A stretch of 64,000 bases of DNA, taken from assembly GCF_021458635.1 (NCBI RefSeq), contig NZ_JAIRDQ010000011.1, positions 186,001 to 250,000 of the forward strand, in the 5' to 3' direction. Source of the DNA: Bradyrhizobium monzae (GTDB lineage: Bacteria; Pseudomonadota; Alphaproteobacteria; Rhizobiales; Xanthobacteraceae). Positions within the stretch are counted from its first letter, which is position 1, and every line of letters begins with the position of its first letter. Shown here piece after piece: positions 33,905 to 42,578 of the stretch. A program made the position numbers and the translations under genes. The notes below the pieces were generated by a model. The model was not told the DNA's origin. It ran no database searches and was given only the letters and a program-made list of their open reading frames with translations.

Positions 33905-35956
33905 TCAGAACTCGGCGTGCAGGCGGCCCGAGAAGATCGAGACCGGGCCGCGGTCTGCGTTGTAGGCGGGATTGACGACGAGCTGATAGTCCGCCGTCAT
34001 CGTTACGCCCTTGATCACCGAATAGGCGTAGTAGGCTTCGAGAATACGTTCGGTGCGATAGTTGAGCTGGCCGTCGCCGATCAGCAGGCCGATGCCGCCC
34101 GCGGCAAGGAAAGCGCGATGCGCATCCGACAGGCCGTTGATGGCGCCGCCGATGCCGATTGTATCGTCCGGACGTCCCCAGCAGCTGCCCTTGATCGACA
34201 GGCCGCCTGAGATGCTGCGGTCGATATCGGTGAAGGAGAGAATCTGGTTCTGGCCGTCGTTCCAGCTCGCGCGCGCGAACAGGCCGACGTCCTTGACGAT
34301 CTGCTGCTCGAGATTGACGTAGAAGCCGTATTTGGAGCGCGTGCGCTGGTTCGCGGTCGCGATGTCGTTGATGTCGAGTGCGGGGTTGGCGGCCGCCTGC
34401 GCAACGACGTCATTGTAGTTCGCGGTGTTGCCGCTGTTGGCGAAGACGCCGACGCGCAACTTGCCGGGCTGCTCGAAGATCGAATGACGCTCCTCGAACT
34501 CGACGACGGTGCCGCCGGTCTTGAAGGTCAGCACGTCGCTGTTTGGCGCGGCCGGCACCTGGAACAGGCCGGCGCGGATTGCCCAGTCCTTGCGGTTGAG
34601 CTCGACCACGGCGCCGCGAGTATAGCCGGGCAGGTCGGCCGGGAAGTCGTAGGCGGCCGACGACCACATCGCCCAATTCATGAAATCGGCGCGCGGGTCT
34701 TTTGCATAGGAGTTGCCGTCGAAGAAATCGCCGACGGCGAAGCGGCCGACGATCAGCGTGACGCGGTCGACATCGCGCTTGCCCACGAGCTGGTTCGGCG
34801 CGTCATCGACCGCTTCCTGCTCGCCGCCGAGCCCGAACGTCTGCTTGAAGTAATAGCGCTGCGCGCGGATTTTTGGGAATGGCGCGCCGGCCTTCTGCGC
34901 TTCGCCGTTGGAGAAGCCGGCAAGTCCGAGCGTGCCGTTGAGGCCAAAACCCTGCGCGAGCTCGGGATTGAAATAGAATTCGCCGCCGTCCCAAAGTCGC
35001 GCGCCCATAAACGCCGTCGTCGTCCACGTCGCCTGGAACTGGCCGCCACCGGGAAGACTCTGCGGGCTCGCATAGGGCGAATGGATCGGCCCATAGCCTT
35101 GCGGCAGCACGGTGGTCTGGACGTGGACGTTCCAGTCGTTGGATTCAGGCAGCTTGGTCTTGCCGTCGACCGCCGGCATCCACGGCGTGTCGCCGAACTG
35201 GTAGTTCAGGCCGAGCTTGAACAGATGAATGCGTGGATCGACGTTGACGCTGCCGGGTCCAAAGCCGCCGAGATCGTAAGTCTTGCGGGAGAGGTCGACA
35301 TATTCGTATTCGGCCTTCGCGGTCCAATTGCCGCTGACGGCGTATTCGAGACCGAGGCCCGCAGTCCATCCGGCCTGGTAGTGGCCAACCGGGAAGAGCG
35401 GTGTGACACCGTCGGCATCATTGACGTTGATATGCGTGTGTCCCCAGGCGAAGCCGCCGGTGACGTAAGGCATGAACCGGTCGAAGGCATAACCGACGCG
35501 GCCGCGCACCGTGCCGATGTAATCGATCGTGGTGTTGAAGGGCACCGGCGAACGCCCGAGTGCCGGACCGTCAGTCGGACTCGTGAACGTCGAATCCGCC
35601 TCGATGCCGAGCACGACGCGGTTGGCGAGCTGGCGGTTGTAGCCGAGCTGATAGCCGCCGCTGAGCCCGGTTGCGCTGTGGGGCAGCACGACGCCTTGCT
35701 CGGGCAACGGATTGGTGCCGGGTCCGAAGCTCGCGTCGCCGTAGCCGAAGTGACCGCCGACATAGAAGCCGGTCCACTCGTAGACGGTCTTCGCAGCACG
35801 CGCCTTCAGCGGCAGGTCGGCGGCGACGCCGGCCGCCGGCAGCACGAGCAGGCCCGAGGCAAGCGCCGCGGCTGACCGAAGATAGCGATGTCGGTGACCT
35901 CTCAACGTCAAAACTACGCCCCCAAGACGCGACCGTGCCCCAACCGCGCCCGACAT
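33905..35956 (-). CDS. Two-barrel outer-membrane protein: Omp25-like barrel fused to OprB-type carbohydrate porin
   Basis: A 683-residue exported protein with a signal peptide ending near GVAADLPLKA. Residues 55-260 form an eight-stranded Omp25/RopB-like barrel: YEWTGFYVGGHFGYGDASFG, then RGRVGYAFDRFMPYVTGGFA, ending in LFKLGLNYQFGDTPW. From about 280 to the C-terminus it is an OprB-like sugar porin: WNVHVQTTVLPQGYGPI near the start, later VGRFAVGDFFDGNSYAKDPR, closing in FSGRLHAEF with a terminal Phe. Each part alone is a known family. The fusion suggests a small receptor or adhesin barrel tied to a porin. A cluster of TTGC half-sites lies upstream. Confidence 0.9.
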   Translation of the reverse strand: MSGAVGARSRLGGVVLTLRGHRHRYLRSAAALASGLLVLPAAGVAADLPLKARAAKTVYEWTGFYVGGHFGYGDASFGPGTNPLPEQGVVLPHSATGLSGGYQLGYNRQLANRVVLGIEADSTFTSPTDGPALGRSPVPFNTTIDYIGTVRGRVGYAFDRFMPYVTGGFAWGHTHINVNDADGVTPLFPVGHYQAGWTAGLGLEYAVSGNWTAKAEYEYVDLSRKTYDLGGFGPGSVNVDPRIHLFKLGLNYQFGDTPWMPAVDGKTKLPESNDWNVHVQTTVLPQGYGPIHSPYASPQSLPGGGQFQATWTTTAFMGARLWDGGEFYFNPELAQGFGLNGTLGLAGFSNGEAQKAGAPFPKIRAQRYYFKQTFGLGGEQEAVDDAPNQLVGKRDVDRVTLIVGRFAVGDFFDGNSYAKDPRADFMNWAMWSSAAYDFPADLPGYTRGAVVELNRKDWAIRAGLFQVPAAPNSDVLTFKTGGTVVEFEERHSIFEQPGKLRVGVFANSGNTANYNDVVAQAAANPALDINDIATANQRTRSKYGFYVNLEQQIVKDVGLFARASWNDGQNQILSFTDIDRSISGGLSIKGSCWGRPDDTIGIGGAINGLSDAHRAFLAAGGIGLLIGDGQLNYRTERILEAYYAYSVIKGVTMTADYQLVVNPAYNADRGPVSIFSGRLHAEF

Positions 35957-36070
35957 CCCTGCCGATTCGCGGTGCTCCTGTCATCAGGGTCTTGGCTGTT
36001 CACGCGACCGGACGAGACGGGCTCGTTGCGATGCGTTTCACCCCAAGGTCTTGCCAAGTCCCTGCGCTTG

Positions 36071-36105
36071 TTGCGAACCTTATTGCTAATAATTCGCAAT
36101 AGCAA
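36071..36105. promoter_or_regulatory. Cluster of TTGCnAA half-sites upstream of the porin gene
   Basis: TTGCGAA at 36071, then TTGCTAA-TAA-TTCGCAA at 36083-36099, which is an inverted repeat with 6 of 7 pairs matching, then TAGCAA. It lies about 115-150 nt before the porin start in an AT-rich patch. The layout resembles sites of Fur-family regulators, but this is a guess. Confidence 0.35.
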
Positions 36106-36184
36106 CTAGTGCAGAATGTCGCAGGCGATGGTTCGCACCGTTATGTGACGGGACTGCAACAATTTCCGGTCTCCAAAAACGGAT

Positions 36185-36216
36185 GACCCCGCCCGGGGGG
36201 ACAGCCGGGCGGGGTC
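36185..36216 (-). terminator. Strong GC hairpin downstream of the small secreted protein gene
   Basis: GACCCCGCCCGG (36185-36196) pairs exactly with CCGGGCGGGGTC (36205-36216) around an 8-nt loop. On the minus strand it is followed by ATCCGTTTTTGG, giving a T-run within a few bases. It lies about 75 nt after the stop of the gene at 36293 and so fits an intrinsic terminator for it. Confidence 0.6.
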
Positions 36217-36292
36217 GGGGGCACGACACGGGGTGGATGAGGCGCCCGTGTCGGACGCAGGATCCACGTAAGATCGGCCTCAGGACCTCAAA

Positions 36293-36553
36293 TCAGTAGC
36301 AAGTGCGAACGCTGCCGACGTACTGGCCGAAGGCGTTGTAGCGGGGGGACCAGCCGCAGCGGTGATAGCCGTAATAGGGGTCATTGCTGGCGGCGATCGC
36401 GGTGCCGACGACGGCGGCGGTCGCGATGCCCAGGCCGACACCGACGCCCCAGCCGAGCGGCTTGGCCTGGGCCGTCGACGTGGTAGATGCGACGCCTGCG
36501 GTGACGGTGAGGGCAGCGAGAGCGAGTGCGGCAATCCTGGTCTTGATCGACAT
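36293..36553 (-). CDS. Small secreted glycine-rich protein, function unknown
   Basis: An 86-residue protein with a signal peptide cleaved after TSTAQA. The mature part has a glycine-zipper-like stretch (GWGVGVGLGIATAAVVGTAI) and an aromatic tail, YYGYHRCGWSPRYNAFGQYV, with two Cys. ATGGAG lies 7 nt before the ATG at 36553. It resembles short envelope proteins common in Bradyrhizobium. The function is not known. Confidence 0.75.
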   Translation of the reverse strand: MSIKTRIAALALAALTVTAGVASTTSTAQAKPLGWGVGVGLGIATAAVVGTAIAASNDPYYGYHRCGWSPRYNAFGQYVGSVRTCY

Positions 36554-36692
36554 GTGAAACTCCATCCGGGTTGAGACGGTCCGTTGTGGTCCGCGTGCCC
36601 AATTGGACGGAGGCTTGCCGAAACCGGTTCGAAAGCGCCTCGGGAGGCCTGAGAACCCGGCTCTTTCCCGAATAATTTCAAATGGCTACGTG

Positions 36693-37499
36693 CTAGCCGA
36701 GAGGGCCCTTGGCGAGCCTGTTCACGTCGAAGTTATCGACCTCGGTCAGCAGCTCGCAGAAGGCCCGCGCGCCCTGGTCGAGGAGCTGCTCGCCCTTCCC
36801 GATCTCGGCCAGTGTCGCGTTGCCGACGGCTCCGCTGGCGTTGAGATCCTGCGCCTGCCAGGCAAAGGGCGCGGGCCGCTGCGTCGAGAGCCAGCGATAT
36901 TGTTTCTCCATCGCGATGCTGCTCGCGGGAAAATCCGCAATCGCATTGGCGCGCACCTGATCGGGATAGCGCGCCAGCATGATCGAGGTCTCGACCGCGC
37001 CGCCATGGATGCCGTGACGCACTTCATCGGCGGGGAACAGTTTTTCAGCGCCCGACAGGCGCGACCACGATGTCGTCACCGCGAACAGTTTTTGATATGC
37101 GCGAAGATCCTGCGCCACCAGCATCATCGCCGCGCTGTTGCCGCCATGGCTAGTGATGATGACGAGCTTTTTCATGCCGCGTCGCGCGATGTCCTCGCCG
37201 ATTGCGGTCCAGCGCTTCAGCGCCGCCTCGGTCGGCAGCGTCTGCGTGCCCGGATAATCGATATGCTCGGTGGAAATGCCGATGGGCTCAACGGGCAGGA
37301 ACGTCGCCGGCATGGTCGCGGGCAAAAGCTCGCGCACGCGCGCGAGATAGGCGTCTGCGATCAGCACGTCGGTCTCGAGCGGCAGATGCGGGCCGTGCTG
37401 CTCGGTCGCCGCCAGCGGCAGCACCGCGATCCAGCGCGATACGTCCGCAGCGTTCGCATCGGCCCAGCGGATCTTGGTCCAGTCGCGCGGAGGCGTCAT
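36693..37499 (-). CDS. Creatininase family amidohydrolase
   Basis: A 268-residue metal-dependent amidohydrolase. The metal-ligand motifs are AATEQHGPHLPLETDVL near the start, the middle SHGGNSAAMML, and HGIHGGAVETSIML with a Glu ligand. The family opens cyclic amides such as creatinine or acts in cofactor maturation (MftE, ArfB relatives). It diverges from an ABC transporter operon, so it may act on the compound that system imports. The start is uncertain: ATG at 37499 or a GTG at 37526. Confidence 0.9.
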   Translation of the reverse strand: MTPPRDWTKIRWADANAADVSRWIAVLPLAATEQHGPHLPLETDVLIADAYLARVRELLPATMPATFLPVEPIGISTEHIDYPGTQTLPTEAALKRWTAIGEDIARRGMKKLVIITSHGGNSAAMMLVAQDLRAYQKLFAVTTSWSRLSGAEKLFPADEVRHGIHGGAVETSIMLARYPDQVRANAIADFPASSIAMEKQYRWLSTQRPAPFAWQAQDLNASGAVGNATLAEIGKGEQLLDQGARAFCELLTEVDNFDVNRLAKGPLG

Positions 37500-37544
37500 C
37501 AAGGTTTCTTTGCCCGAATTTGTCACGTAGTTTGGTGTTATGGA

Positions 37545-37575
37545 GGGGACGCGGGCCTGGCCGGTTCGCGTCCCC
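37545..37575. repeat. Inverted repeat between creatininase and ABC operon
   Basis: GGGGACGCG (37545-37553) pairs exactly with CGCGTCCCC (37567-37575) around 13 nt. It sits in the divergent promoter region and could be a regulatory hairpin in the leader or a protein-binding site. Confidence 0.4.
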
Positions 37576-37639
37576 GATTGTCTTGCGGTTTTATCGCGTT
37601 GTCTTCACATCGGCCAGACTTGATCGACGGAGCGCATTC

Positions 37640-38662
37640 ATGAGCCCTTCCCATCTGCGGCGAGCGTTAACGGCGGGCTTGCTGGCCACTCTCGTGTCGA
37701 TGCTGCCGGCGCGTTCGGAAACCCTGGACAAGGTCGCCTTCGGCACCAATTGGGTCGCCGAGGCCGAGCATGGCGGCTTCTTCCAGGCGGTCGCCGACGG
37801 CACCTACAAGAAATATGGGCTCGACGTCAGCATCGTTCCGGGCGGGCCCAACGAGAACAACCGGATGTTGCTGATCGCCGGCAAGATCGATTTCTTCATG
37901 GCCGCGAACACGCTGATGTCGTTCGACGCGGTCGCCAACAACGTCCCCGTGGTGACGATTGCCGCGGTCTTCCAGAAAGATCCGCAGGTGATGCTGACGC
38001 AGCCGGATGCGAAGGTCACCAAGATCGAGGACCTCAAGCCGCTGACGCTGTTCGTCTCCAAGGAAGGCATGGGCAGCTACTTCCAGTGGCTGAAATCCGA
38101 ATACGGCTTCAGCGAGAAGAACGTCCGGCCCTATAATTTCAATCCGCAGCCCTTCATAGCCAACCCCAAGAGCGCGATGCAGGGCTACGTCACCTCCGAG
38201 CCGTTCGCAGTCGAGAAAGCCGCCGGCTTCAGGCCCAACGTCATTCTGCTCGCCGATGCCGGCTTCAACACCTATTCGACCCTGATCGAGACCCGTCGCG
38301 ACCTGGTCGAGAAGAAGGCGGACCTGGTGCAGCGCTTCGTCGATGCCTCCATGATCGGCTGGTACAATTACATCTACGGCGACAATTCCGCCGGCAATGC
38401 GATGATCAAGAAGCTCAATCCGGAGATGACCGACGATCTGCTCGCCTATTCCGTCGCCAAGATGAAAGAATACGGCATCGTCGATTCCGGCGACTCCTTG
38501 AAGAACGGCATCGGCGCGATGAGTGACGATCGCTACACCTCCTTCTTCAACAAGATGGTGAAGGCCGGCGTCGTGAAGGGTGATCTCGATTTCCGCAAGT
38601 CCTACACGCTGCGCTTCGTCAACAAGGGCGTCGGTGTCGAGCTGCGCCCCGCCAAGCCGTAA
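37640..38662 (+). CDS. ABC transporter substrate-binding protein, NMT1/THI5-like (NitT/TauT type)
   Basis: A 340-residue periplasmic protein with a signal peptide ending at MLPARSE. The mature start KVAFGTNWVAEAEHGGFFQA is followed by KYGLDVSIVPGGPNENNRML, typical of NMT1-like binding proteins that carry pyrimidine, amine or sulfonate compounds. GGAG lies 7 nt before the ATG at 37640. It leads an operon of ATPase, permease, hydroxyacid dehydrogenase and a secreted inhibitor-like protein. I see no TPP riboswitch upstream, so thiamine precursor uptake is not supported. Confidence 0.9.
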   Translation: MSPSHLRRALTAGLLATLVSMLPARSETLDKVAFGTNWVAEAEHGGFFQAVADGTYKKYGLDVSIVPGGPNENNRMLLIAGKIDFFMAANTLMSFDAVANNVPVVTIAAVFQKDPQVMLTQPDAKVTKIEDLKPLTLFVSKEGMGSYFQWLKSEYGFSEKNVRPYNFNPQPFIANPKSAMQGYVTSEPFAVEKAAGFRPNVILLADAGFNTYSTLIETRRDLVEKKADLVQRFVDASMIGWYNYIYGDNSAGNAMIKKLNPEMTDDLLAYSVAKMKEYGIVDSGDSLKNGIGAMSDDRYTSFFNKMVKAGVVKGDLDFRKSYTLRFVNKGVGVELRPAKP

Positions 38663-38673
38663 CGTCAGCGTTG

Positions 38674-39489
38674 ATGTCAGACGTCAAACCTTTGTCAGGG
38701 GTCGAAGCCAGCCTGACGGCGCTTGCCGTCAGCCTGCGCGGCGTGACGAAGGTCTATGACAACGGCGTCATGGCGCTCGGTCCCTTCGATCTCGTGGTGC
38801 GCAAGGGCGAGTTCATCTCGCTGCTCGGTCCGTCCGGCTGCGGCAAGTCGACGGCGCTGAGACTGATTGCGGGGCTCAGCGCCGCGTCATCAGGCACGGT
38901 GCGGATGTCACGTCACGAAGGCCCGGCGCAGATCGGCCATGGTGTCGGCTTCGTGTTCCAGGAACCGACCCTGATGCCCTGGGCCAGTGTGCGCGAAAAC
39001 GTGCGGCTGCCGTTGAAGCTTGGCGGCGTCCCCAAGGCCGAAGGGCGGGCGCGAGCCGATGCAGCGTTGGCCAGCGTCGGTCTCGCCGATTTCGCCGACG
39101 CCTTTCCGCGCGAATTGTCCGGCGGCATGAAAATGCGGGTGTCGCTGGCGCGCGCGCTCGTCACCGATCCTGACATCCTCCTGATGGATGAACCGTTCGC
39201 AGCGCTCGACGAGATCACGCGCTTCCGCCTCAACAACGACCTGCTCGCGCTGTGGCGCAGCCTTGGCAAGACCGTCATCTTCGTCACCCATTCGGTGTTC
39301 GAATCCGTCTATCTGTCGCAGCGCGTCGTGGTCATGACGGCGCGGCCCGGCCGCATCCAGGCCGACATCCGCATCGAGACCGTCGAGCCGCGCGGCGAAG
39401 AGTTTTGCACCTCGGCCGCCTATTCCGATTACTGCCGGAAAGTATCGGCCGCGCTGGCGCCGTCCTATTCGGGACAGTCGATGCTATGA
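38674..39489 (+). CDS. ABC transporter ATP-binding protein, NitT/TauT type
   Basis: A 271-residue ATPase: Walker A LLGPSGCGKSTALRL, Q-loop FVFQEPTLMPWASV, signature LSGGMKMRVSLARAL, Walker B ILLMDEPFAALDE and switch FVTHSVFES. ATG at 38674, a TTG three bases earlier. Its stop overlaps the permease start by 4 nt (ATGA). It powers import of the ligand bound by the upstream protein. Confidence 0.93.
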   Translation: MSDVKPLSGVEASLTALAVSLRGVTKVYDNGVMALGPFDLVVRKGEFISLLGPSGCGKSTALRLIAGLSAASSGTVRMSRHEGPAQIGHGVGFVFQEPTLMPWASVRENVRLPLKLGGVPKAEGRARADAALASVGLADFADAFPRELSGGMKMRVSLARALVTDPDILLMDEPFAALDEITRFRLNNDLLALWRSLGKTVIFVTHSVFESVYLSQRVVVMTARPGRIQADIRIETVEPRGEEFCTSAAYSDYCRKVSAALAPSYSGQSML

Positions 39490-40304
39490 ACGCGCAAGCC
39501 GTCGTCACCGCAAAGCCGTCCGGCACACGACGCGTGTTGCGTTTCGTGTTGCCCGTCATCGTATTCGCGGCTGGCCTCGCCGCCTGGGAACTGGTGGTCC
39601 GCATCAAGGCTATCCCGCCTTACGTGCTGCCGACCCCCTCCGTCATCTTCCTGACGCTGATCAAGGACTGGGCGGTGCTGTCACAATCGCTCGGGACCAC
39701 GCTCCTGACGACGCTGGAAGGTTTTATCGCCGCGAGCATCGGCGGCATCGCGCTGGCGCTGCTGTTCAACCAGTCGAAATGGGTCGAATACTCGCTATTC
39801 CCCTATGCCGTCGTCCTCCAGGTGACGCCGGTGATCGCGATCGCGCCGCTGCTCCTGATCTATCTGGAACAGCAGACCGCGGTCGTTGTCTGCGCCTTTA
39901 TCGTCGCCTTTTTCCCGGTGCTGTCGAACACCACGCTCGGGCTGAATTCGGTTGACCGCAACCTCGCCGGCCTGTTCCAGCTCTATGGCGCCTCGCCGCC
40001 GCAAACCTTGCGCTTCCTGAAGCTGCCGGCGGCGCTGCCCTATATTTTGGGCGGCTTGCGCATTGCCGGCGGCCTGTCGCTGATCGGTGCGGTCGTGGCC
40101 GAGATCGCGGCGGGAACGGCCGGCGCCGGCTCGGGTCTCGCCTACAGAATCGCCGAATCCGGCTATCGATTGAACATACCCCGCATGTTCGCAGCGCTGC
40201 TTTTGTTGTCGCTGGCCGGGATTGTCATCTATGGGGTGCTGGCGCTAGTTTCCCACCTCGTTTTACGGCGCTGGCATGAGAGCGCGCTTGGAAAGGAAAA
40301 CTGA
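39486..40304 (+). CDS. ABC transporter permease, NitT/TauT type
   Basis: A 272-residue membrane protein with about six hydrophobic segments (VLPVIVFAAGLAAWELVV; later FPYAVVLQVTPVIAIAPLLL). The ATPase-contact loop is GLFQLYGASPPQTLRFLKLP. I chose the ATG at 39486, which overlaps the ATPase stop. The next gene begins with a TGATG junction. Importer of unknown substrate. Confidence 0.92.
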   Translation: MNAQAVVTAKPSGTRRVLRFVLPVIVFAAGLAAWELVVRIKAIPPYVLPTPSVIFLTLIKDWAVLSQSLGTTLLTTLEGFIAASIGGIALALLFNQSKWVEYSLFPYAVVLQVTPVIAIAPLLLIYLEQQTAVVVCAFIVAFFPVLSNTTLGLNSVDRNLAGLFQLYGASPPQTLRFLKLPAALPYILGGLRIAGGLSLIGAVVAEIAAGTAGAGSGLAYRIAESGYRLNIPRMFAALLLLSLAGIVIYGVLALVSHLVLRRWHESALGKEN

Positions 40305-41293
40305 TGTCTACCGGTTCGATTTCGTCCGACAAGATCGACCTTCTGATCTATGGGCCGGTGCGGCCGATCCTCGAGAACGGGTTTTCCGATCATTTCGTCG
40401 TGCACAAGGCCGAGACGCGGGGTGACCTCGAACGGTTGACGCCGGCGACCCGCGAAAAGATCCGCGGCGTGGCGGTGACCTATCACACGGTCCGCGCCGA
40501 CAAGGATTCGCTGTCGCAATTGCCCAAGATCGAGATGGTGGCGAGCTTCGGCGTCGGCTACGACCACATCGACTCCAAATACGCCGCCGAGCACAACATC
40601 ATCGTCACCAACACGCCCGACGTGCTGACCGAGGAGGTCGCCGACGTCGCGATGGGCCTGCTGATTTCGACCGTGCGTGAGTTCATCAAGGCCGATCGCT
40701 ACGTCCGCTCCGGCCTCTGGCAGACCCAGAACTATCCGCTCAGCGTCGGCTCGCTGCGCGATCGCAAGGTCGGCATCGTCGGCATGGGCCGGATCGGCCA
40801 GGCGATCGCGCGCCGGCTCGATGCCTCGCTGGTGCCGGTCGTCTATCACTCGCGCAATCCGTCCAAGGACGTTTCCTACAAGCACTATCCCGATCTGATC
40901 GAGATGGCGAAGGCGGTCGACACGCTGATGGTGATCGTGCCGGGCGGCGCCTCGACCAACAAGATGATCAATGCCGAGGTGTTCAAGGCGCTGGGCCCGC
41001 GCGGCGTGCTGGTCAACGTCGCGCGCGGCTCCGTGGTCGACGAGCAGGCTTTGGTCCAGGCATTGAAGTCCGGCACCATCCTCGCCGCGGGCCTCGACGT
41101 GTTTGCGGCCGAGCCCACCGTGCCGGATGAGCTCAAGACCATGCAGAACGTCGTGCTGCTGCCGCATATCGGCTCGGCCTCGGTGGTGACGCGCAATGCC
41201 ATGGACCAGCTCGTGGTCGACAACCTCAAGTCCTGGTTCGCCGGCAAGGCGCCGCTGACGCCGGTTGCTGAAACGCCGTTCAAGGGGCACTGA
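40304..41293 (+). CDS. D-isomer-specific 2-hydroxyacid dehydrogenase
   Basis: A 329-residue NAD(P)-dependent enzyme of the glyoxylate/hydroxypyruvate reductase type. The Rossmann motif is KVGIVGMGRIGQAIARRL (155-172), with catalytic Arg241 in NVARGSVVDE, Glu270 in DVFAAEP and His288 in PHIGSAS. It interconverts a 2-keto and a D-2-hydroxy acid. Its one-base overlap with the permease (TGATG) ties it to the transporter, so its substrate may be made from the imported compound. Confidence 0.93.
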   Translation: MSTGSISSDKIDLLIYGPVRPILENGFSDHFVVHKAETRGDLERLTPATREKIRGVAVTYHTVRADKDSLSQLPKIEMVASFGVGYDHIDSKYAAEHNIIVTNTPDVLTEEVADVAMGLLISTVREFIKADRYVRSGLWQTQNYPLSVGSLRDRKVGIVGMGRIGQAIARRLDASLVPVVYHSRNPSKDVSYKHYPDLIEMAKAVDTLMVIVPGGASTNKMINAEVFKALGPRGVLVNVARGSVVDEQALVQALKSGTILAAGLDVFAAEPTVPDELKTMQNVVLLPHIGSASVVTRNAMDQLVVDNLKSWFAGKAPLTPVAETPFKGH

Positions 41294-41985
41294 TGAGAGT
41301 TCTTCGGGTCGTTGCATTGCTGATCGCGGCCTGTGTCGCCGCGATCGGTCCTGCGCGTGCGCAGGACGCGACGACCCTGAAGAAAGAGATGGTCGGGCAG
41401 TGGGAGCTCTCGACCACCGAACGCAGCAAGACCTGCGTCGTCACGATCAAGGGCGACCCGGTGGCGCAAGGTTTCAAGCTCGAGCTCGAGCCGGCCTGCA
41501 AGACCGCGCTGCCTTTCACCAAGGACATCGTCGCCTGGAGCGTCAAGGGGCTCGACATCGTCCGCTTGCAGGATGCGACCGGCGAATCCGTGATCGACTT
41601 CACCGAGGTCGAGGCCGGCATCTTCGAAGGCCTGCGCCAGGGCGAGGGCGTCTACATCCTGCAGGACCTCGCCGCCGCCCGCTCGATGGCCAAGTCGATG
41701 GACCAGATGATCGGCGACTGGGCCATGGTGCGCGGCAACGGCCAGCCGGTTTGCGGGCTGACGCTGACGAACACGGAAGCCGATCAGGACAATTTCCAGG
41801 TCTTCCTCAAGCCGAAATGCGATGCGGCGATCACCCAGTTCAACCCGACGCAATGGCGGCTCGAGCGAGGCCAGATCATCCTGATGTCGAAATCGGGCGA
41901 CGTCTGGCAGTTCGAGGCCGACGATAACGCGCAATGGCGGCGGGTTCCCGATACGGCCGATCCCCTGATCATGCTGCGCCAATAG
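41293..41985 (+). CDS. Secreted protein with two AprI/Inh (metalloprotease inhibitor-like) domains
   Basis: A 230-residue exported protein with a signal peptide ending at GPARAQD. It has two copies of the beta-barrel Inh domain: GQWELSTTERSKTCVVTIKG with Cys later in LEPACKTA, and GDWAMVRGNGQPVCGLTLTN with a Cys in LKPKCDAA. Each copy has a Cys pair for a disulfide. Classical inhibitors such as AprI have one domain and block serralysin proteases in the periplasm. It overlaps the dehydrogenase stop (TGATG). No serralysin gene is nearby, so the partner is unknown. Confidence 0.82.
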   Translation: MRVLRVVALLIAACVAAIGPARAQDATTLKKEMVGQWELSTTERSKTCVVTIKGDPVAQGFKLELEPACKTALPFTKDIVAWSVKGLDIVRLQDATGESVIDFTEVEAGIFEGLRQGEGVYILQDLAAARSMAKSMDQMIGDWAMVRGNGQPVCGLTLTNTEADQDNFQVFLKPKCDAAITQFNPTQWRLERGQIILMSKSGDVWQFEADDNAQWRRVPDTADPLIMLRQ

Positions 41986-42139
41986 GCGCCGTTTCGGGGC
42001 CGCAATTTTCTGTCGGCAATTTTTCCTGTGCCCGTTTTTTTATCGTGGCGTTGTCGATCCGGCTCCGGCTGGATCGTCATCTGGGTAGCGAGCTGATCGC
42101 GGCCGAACCGGCCGCGTCTCGCCTCAACAGGAGTTTTGC

Positions 42140-42547
42140 ATGCGTTTCATGTACATCGTCACCTCAAGCCAGCCGATGACCGGCCCGAGTCCGGCGCTGA
42201 TGGAGGCCATGCAGAAGATTTCCGAGCGGGAAATCAAGGCCGGCCGGATGATCGACAATGGCGGTCTGATGCCGCTTGCGACCGGCGCACGGGTGCGGAT
42301 CGTCGATGGCGAGCTCAGTGTCATCGATGGCCCCTTCATCGAAGCCAAGGAAGTGGTCGGCGGCTACGCCATTTTCGAGCTGCGCGACAAGGTCGAAGCC
42401 CTGGCCATGGCCAAGGAATTCATGCAGCTGCACCTCGATCACATGCCGGGCTGGGACGGCACCTGCGAGTTGCGGGCCTTCGCCACGCCGGGCGTTGACG
42501 GTGTCTGCGAGGTCGATTCGCGGTCGGCGGTAGCCGCCCACGCCTGA
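42140..42547 (+). CDS. YciI/DGPF-domain protein, ECF42 partner
   Basis: A 135-residue dimeric-barrel protein: RFMYIVTSSQPMTGPSPALM, DGPFIEAKEVVGGYAIFELR (the DGPF motif that names the family) and LHLDHMPGWDGTCELRAF. Genes of this type almost always sit next to ECF42 sigma factors, as here (31-nt gap to the sigma gene). It may be a target or a modulator of that sigma factor. The catalytic role is unknown. Confidence 0.9.
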   Translation: MRFMYIVTSSQPMTGPSPALMEAMQKISEREIKAGRMIDNGGLMPLATGARVRIVDGELSVIDGPFIEAKEVVGGYAIFELRDKVEALAMAKEFMQLHLDHMPGWDGTCELRAFATPGVDGVCEVDSRSAVAAHA

Positions 42548-42578
42548 TGCACAGACCAGTGTGTCACGGTCGGCGGCG

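Noticed and set aside
37500..37639. TPP riboswitch upstream of the NMT1/THI5-like binding protein
   Set aside because: I could not find the CUGAGA core or matching helices in the short leader.
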